Both the position numbers and the translations under genes were made by a program. Positions 7,177 through 10,647 of a stretch of DNA of 10,647 bases are shown in pieces; the first letter of the stretch is position 1; every line of letters begins with the position of its first letter. The stretch is taken from positions 1 to 10,647 of the forward strand of contig JAKDKP010000029.1 of NCBI GenBank assembly GCA_030453285.1. The letters are read 5' to 3'. A model generated the notes under the pieces. It saw nothing but the letters and a program-made list of their open reading frames with translations, made no database searches and had not been told where the DNA came from. The stretch is from Propionibacteriales bacterium. GTDB taxonomy: Bacteria > Actinomycetota > Actinomycetes > Propionibacteriales > Propionibacteriaceae.

Positions 7177-9756
7177 TCACGCCAGCACGGACACGGTGCC
7201 GGCCGTGCCGTCCAGGGTGACCTGTTGACCGGAGGTGAGCCGCTTGGTCGCCACCCCGGTGCCCAGGACGGCCGGAATCCCGTACTCACGAGCAACGATC
7301 GAGCTGTGGCTGAGTGGCCCGCCGATGTCGGTGACGACCCCGGAGGCCATCGCGAACAGCGGGGTCCAGGCCGGGGTGGTGATGGCCGCCACCAACACCT
7401 CGCCATTGCGCATCTCGCCGAAGTCGCCGGGGCCGTGCAGCACCCGGGCCGGTGCGGTGACCGTGCCGCCGCTGCCACCGATCCCCTTGATCACATCGCC
7501 GGTCTGATCGGCCGAGGCCGACGGCATCCAGCGGTCGAAGATGCGCCACACCGAGCGGGCCGGGAGCAGCGCCGGCGGGGTGACCAGCCCCTGTCCGCGC
7601 CATTGGATTCGGCGTTCCTCGATCACCGTCGATCGTGTCGGCAGGGTCTGGGCACCGGCATCAAGGTCGGCCGACAGTTCTTCGAGTTCGGCCAGCCGGA
7701 GCCAGAACACGTCCGTACGATCCTGCACTGCTCCGGCCGTCTGCAGACGATCACCAACGGCGAGCAGGAAGCGTCGGATCGTCGGCCAGGCGAGCCCCAC
7801 ATCGGCCAGCGCATCCTCGCGGATCGGTGCGAGTCGTTGGGCTGTCGCCAGGAGTTGTTGGAATGTACGTCGGAGGGGCCGTGACAGGTGGGCCGCGATG
7901 GTGGCGGTGCCCTCCTCGCGGGCCCGGATCGCCTCGTGTTGTCGTACGTGCGGGTCCTTGCCCTCGCCGCGGAGGTAGTGGGTGAACACGTCCCACAGCA
8001 GGGCGGGGGTGTCGGCCGCCATCGGCGTGGCGAAGTCCAGGTTGTAGACCGCGTGGCCGTACTGGTCGAGATGTTCGGCGAATCGCTGCCGCCACGTGGC
8101 GAACAGTTCATGATCAACATCGTCCGGCGTTGTCTCCGGTACGGCGTCGCCTGCCAACAGGGCACTGGCGAGCCCTTCGTCCCGGGTCCACCCGGCCAGG
8201 TCGTACAACGACTTCTCGGCCCGGATCGGCGCACTGTCGTACCCGAACAACAGGGTCTCTGGGCTCGGATCGCCCGGCTTGCGGATGCGTCGGCAGAAGG
8301 CGGTGAAGGCCACTTCGCTCATCGCCACCGCCGGGATCACTGTCTGCACGGCGGTGTAGTAGGCGAAGCCCGCCTGGGCCAGGTCCTGGGCGAGATTGAT
8401 CAGCTCACGGCTCGCCATGCTGGTCGGATCCTTGTCGGACTGCGCATCGACGAGGGCGCGGTAGTGCGGATGATCCACCTCGGCCCAGTGGCGAGGGCCA
8501 CCGGCGATCCCCTTGGTCAACACCGAGGGGAGCGACAGCGTCACCTGCCCCATCAGTTTGGCCATCGCGGCGTTGCCATAGGCGTAGTAGGCGTATCCGT
8601 TGATCGTCTCGAAGGTGACGCCCTCGGTGGTGAACAGGTCGTCGCGGCCGAGCACGTCGGCCATCGTCTGGACCAACCCGGCGATCACCCTGTCACTGGC
8701 GACGTCGGCGAACAGCGGAGTGAGGGGGTCGGGCAACTGTTCGACGATGGAGGCGCGAACATACATCGCGTGGCGGCGAGGGACGCTCCAGTCGGTCGGC
8801 TCGGGCCCCGACACCGGCGGCAGGGCGGTGATCGGACGGGCTTGGGTGATCATGAACATCGTGCCGTCCAACGCCCACTCGACGTCCTGCGGCGTGCCGT
8901 AGTGCTCGCTGATCCGTGCGCCCCAGGCCGCCAACACGATAGCTTGGGCGTCTGTGAGGACGGCAGCCCGACGGCTGGGCTCGGGCACCGGGACCGTCTC
9001 GGTGCCAGCGTCGGTCGGCACCACCATGATCAGCTTGTCGGCGGTCGCCCGTGTCATCACCGCGTGGGTGCTGGTGTCAACGACGAGCTCATCGGTGTCG
9101 ACCTGGCCGGAGACGACGGACTCACCCAGACCCCAGGCAGCCGAGATCGCCGTCTCGTGCCGGCGACCGGTGGCGGGGTTGGCGGTGAACATCACTCCGG
9201 CGGCGTCGGCATCGACCATCTGTTGGACGACGACGGCCAGAGCCACATCCTCGGGCGGGATCTGTTGGCGGAGGCGATAGGTGACCGCCCGGGCCGTCCA
9301 CAGCGAGGCCCAGCACTGTCGTACGGCATCAAGGAGGTCGTCGTCCCCGGCGATGTTGAGGTACGTCTCCTGCTGACCGGCGAAGCTGGCGCCGGCCAGA
9401 TCCTCAGCGGTCGCCGACGACCGGACCGCGACCCGATCGGCTCCCAAAGCCTGCCTGGCCGCGGTCACCTCCGCGGCGACGTCGGCCGGGACCGGGGTGT
9501 TGTTGATCAAGCTGGCGATGCGGTCAGCGATGGCCTCGTTGCCGGCAGGGTCGTCCGGTTGCGCCGCACGAGCCAACTCGAGCACCTGCCCGGCGATCCC
9601 TTGCAGGGCAAGGAAATCGAGATAGGCACTGGTACTGAGGACGAAGCCCGGCGGCACCGGCAGCCCTGCTGTGCTCAACTCACCGAGGTTGGCCGCCTTG
9701 CCACCCACCTGATCAAGGTCGGCACGTGAAATGTTGCCAAACTGTCGGACGTGCAT
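7177..9756 (-). CDS. PEP-utilising-type phosphotransferase, rifampicin phosphotransferase-like architecture
   Basis: This is an 859-aa cytoplasmic enzyme. The N-terminal third is a PPDK/PEP-synthase ATP-grasp domain (PF01326): VGGKAANLGEL with K20, and VAVRSSATAEDLAGASFAGQ (109-128) with R112. The last 85 residues are the swivelling phosphohistidine domain (PF00391) with GGPLSHSSIVAREYGIPAV and H817 as the phosphorylated residue. The middle (about 330-740) is mostly helical with no PEP/pyruvate TIM barrel. That order and length match rifampicin phosphotransferases (ATP domain, substrate domain, His domain; about 865 aa). PEP synthase differs in having the barrel at the C-terminus. Expected chemistry is ATP to AMP plus Pi, with phosphate passed through His to a small molecule; the acceptor is unknown. 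The start at 9756 puts the protein start at the usual distance before VGGK; its ribosome site (GAAGAAG) is weak, and GTG 9789 is an alternative. Confidence 0.88.
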   Translation of the reverse strand: MHVRQFGNISRADLDQVGGKAANLGELSTAGLPVPPGFVLSTSAYLDFLALQGIAGQVLELARAAQPDDPAGNEAIADRIASLINNTPVPADVAAEVTAARQALGADRVAVRSSATAEDLAGASFAGQQETYLNIAGDDDLLDAVRQCWASLWTARAVTYRLRQQIPPEDVALAVVVQQMVDADAAGVMFTANPATGRRHETAISAAWGLGESVVSGQVDTDELVVDTSTHAVMTRATADKLIMVVPTDAGTETVPVPEPSRRAAVLTDAQAIVLAAWGARISEHYGTPQDVEWALDGTMFMITQARPITALPPVSGPEPTDWSVPRRHAMYVRASIVEQLPDPLTPLFADVASDRVIAGLVQTMADVLGRDDLFTTEGVTFETINGYAYYAYGNAAMAKLMGQVTLSLPSVLTKGIAGGPRHWAEVDHPHYRALVDAQSDKDPTSMASRELINLAQDLAQAGFAYYTAVQTVIPAVAMSEVAFTAFCRRIRKPGDPSPETLLFGYDSAPIRAEKSLYDLAGWTRDEGLASALLAGDAVPETTPDDVDHELFATWRQRFAEHLDQYGHAVYNLDFATPMAADTPALLWDVFTHYLRGEGKDPHVRQHEAIRAREEGTATIAAHLSRPLRRTFQQLLATAQRLAPIREDALADVGLAWPTIRRFLLAVGDRLQTAGAVQDRTDVFWLRLAELEELSADLDAGAQTLPTRSTVIEERRIQWRGQGLVTPPALLPARSVWRIFDRWMPSASADQTGDVIKGIGGSGGTVTAPARVLHGPGDFGEMRNGEVLVAAITTPAWTPLFAMASGVVTDIGGPLSHSSIVAREYGIPAVLGTGVATKRLTSGQQVTLDGTAGTVSVLA

Positions 9757-9831
9757 CGTGTCTTCTTCAGTCGTGAAATCGGGACCCACCCGCTGCTTCC
9801 CATCACGCTACTCCTGTGGCAGATTGGCACC
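9757..9831. promoter_or_regulatory. Divergent intergenic region, phosphotransferase / truncated haemoglobin
   Basis: This 75-base gap separates two divergent starts and should contain both promoters. Neither gene has a strong ribosome binding site here: the - strand has GAAGAAG (9768-9762) and the + strand nothing convincing before ATG 9832, so the haemoglobin mRNA may be leaderless. An AGGAG followed after 7 bases by an ATG also occurs on the - strand, but out of frame with the phosphotransferase. No clear -10/-35 boxes could be assigned. Confidence 0.4.
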
Positions 9832-10278
9832 ATGCAGACCGTGTACGAGGCCGCCGGTGGCACCGACGGGATGCTGGCTCTGGCGCACGCCTGGCACGAG
9901 CGGGTGATGGCCGACTCGGTGGTCAGCCACGCGTTCAGTCACGGCTTCCGGCCCGATCACAGCGAGCGGCTTGCCGCCTACTGGGGTGAGGCGCTCGGCG
10001 GTCCGACCGCCTTCACCGCCCTGGGCGGGAAAGAGTCGGCCATGGTGCGGAGGCACAGTGGGAACGGCCCCCATGAAGAGCTGGACGAGCGAGCGATCGC
10101 CTGCTTCGACCTGGCACTGGACGACACCGGGTTGGGCACCGACACCCGGCTGCGCCAGGTGCTGCACGACTACTTCGCCTGGTCCACCCGGACCTCCCTC
10201 ACTCGGTACGAGGCCTCCGCCGCCGACGTCCCGGATGGGCTGCAGATCCCGCGCTGGTCGTGGGACGGCCTGCAATGA
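9832..10278 (+). CDS. Group II-like truncated haemoglobin
   Basis: This is a 148-aa haem-binding globin of the short 2-on-2 type, likely cytoplasmic. It begins MQTVYEAAGGTDGMLALAHAWH (1-22), the A/B helix region of truncated haemoglobins. The run SHAFSHGF (32-39) and AAYWGEALGGP (48-58) are family landmarks, and MVRRHSGNG (71-79) contains the probable proximal haem ligand H75. The C-terminal stretch with DYFAWST and then DVPDGLQIPRWSWDGL (132-147) is shared by an actinobacterial subgroup. The tryptophan found at position G8 in mycobacterial GlbO does not appear to be conserved, so ligand chemistry may differ. Likely roles are O2 or NO binding or redox chemistry; none is proven. ATG 9832 is chosen because it matches the family start, though no ribosome site is visible; an in-frame ATG at 9751 would run into the divergent gene. 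The HIT gene follows at once. Confidence 0.88.
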   Translation: MQTVYEAAGGTDGMLALAHAWHERVMADSVVSHAFSHGFRPDHSERLAAYWGEALGGPTAFTALGGKESAMVRRHSGNGPHEELDERAIACFDLALDDTGLGTDTRLRQVLHDYFAWSTRTSLTRYEASAADVPDGLQIPRWSWDGLQ

Positions 10279-10285
10279 GCTCGCG

Positions 10286-10630
10286 GTGAGGCCGTACGAG
10301 GGCAACGACTTCTACTGCGATGTGGCGATCCCCTCGTCCGGTGAACTGGCGGTGCATCACGAGGACGAACTCGTGCTGGCCTTTGAGCACACCCGGCCGT
10401 TCTGGCAGCACCATCTGGTCGTCGTGCCCAAACGGCACCTCCCCTCGCTGACCACCGTCACATCGGCCGATGAGCCCGACGTGCGCCGCCTGTTCGAGGT
10501 CGTGCAGAGCGTTGCCGCCAGCATGGAGCGCCGGTACGGTGCCGCTGCCGTCCTGACCAACCTCGGTGCCTACCAGGATCCCCAGCACCTGCACATCCAT
10601 GTGCACAGCGGTCCAAGGCTGTGCTCCTGA
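10286..10630 (+). CDS. HIT-family hydrolase/nucleotide-binding protein
   Basis: This is a 114-aa protein of the histidine triad superfamily. The fold is visible from VHHEDELVLAFEHTRPFWQHHLVVVPKRHLPSL (23-55), equivalent to the Hint pattern of a strand, a conserved H-x-L-V-V-P-K, and a helix. The active site comes near the end as HLHIHVHSG (101-109), in which H103 should be the nucleophile. Members hydrolyse or transfer nucleoside phosphoramidates and dinucleotides. It lacks the N-terminal zinc-type CxxC of many HIT proteins and ends just after the triad. GTG 10286 is the only reasonable in-frame start near the globin stop; there is no clear ribosome site, so translation probably depends on the upstream gene. 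A four-codon reading frame starts at the globin stop and ends over this GTG, which may indicate coupling or a one-base error in the start region. Confidence 0.85.
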   Translation: MRPYEGNDFYCDVAIPSSGELAVHHEDELVLAFEHTRPFWQHHLVVVPKRHLPSLTTVTSADEPDVRRLFEVVQSVAASMERRYGAAAVLTNLGAYQDPQHLHIHVHSGPRLCS

Positions 10631-10647
10631 CGCTGCGGCGGCCAACA

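Noticed and set aside
7888..9729. Very long open frame (613 codons) on the + strand, opposite the phosphotransferase gene, continued at 6736-7884 in the same frame
   Set aside because: It is codon-register-aligned antisense to a well-supported gene. In GC-rich DNA such frames stay open because stops rarely arise. The translation is low-complexity (R, G, H, D rich) with no recognisable domain.
9675..9863. Small - strand frame with AGGAG-N7-ATG near the phosphotransferase start
   Set aside because: It has a good ribosome-site spacing but runs out of frame into the phosphotransferase gene, and its peptide shows no family pattern; probably chance.
1..10647. tRNA/rRNA genes, CRISPR repeats, insertion sequences, att sites
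   Set aside because: Read through on both strands: no regularly spaced direct repeats, no terminal inverted repeats with a transposase, and no tRNA-like cloverleaf or TTCRANY box stood out.

Overview
The window is a dense, high-GC stretch with strong G/C preference at third codon positions, typical of an actinobacterium. Several proteins (the HIT protein, the truncated haemoglobin and the SpoIIAA-like protein) read like those of Propionibacteriaceae or close relatives; that placement is an inference, not proven by any marker gene here. Nine protein genes are visible and there is no rRNA, tRNA, IS element, phage gene or CRISPR array. The longest gap without a gene is 191 bases (1960-2150), so nothing over 300 bases is unexplained.

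Layout. Positions 1-734 hold the 3' part of an AAA/ABC-type ATPase gene, cut by the window edge, followed 38 bases later by a small SpoIIAA-like (STAS fold) gene, both on the + strand. Next come two secreted enzymes, transcribed divergently from a 191-base region containing several inverted repeats. On the - strand is a Sec-exported zinc metalloprotease with a HExxHxxGxxHD site. On the + strand is a Tat-exported family GH101 endo-alpha-N-acetylgalactosaminidase (1030 aa) with both catalytic acids recognisable. An AraC-family regulator lies convergent to the GH101 gene and overlaps it by 8 bases. It is preceded on the - strand by a DUF808 membrane protein and an 859-aa PEP-utilising-type phosphotransferase with the domain order of rifampicin phosphotransferase rather than PEP synthase. 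Diverging from the last is a short + strand pair: a group II-like truncated haemoglobin and a HIT-family hydrolase.

How the genes may work together. The coherent unit is the metalloprotease/GH101 pair with the AraC regulator beside it. One enzyme cuts protein, the other releases Gal-beta-1,3-GalNAc (core 1) from Ser/Thr of O-glycoproteins, so together they look like a small glycoprotein- or mucin-foraging locus with a possible local regulator. No sugar transporter or galacto-N-biose phosphorylase is in the window, so uptake of the released sugar must be encoded elsewhere. The other genes look like separate housekeeping or stress functions. The most open biochemical question is the substrate of the PEP-utiliser-type phosphotransferase.
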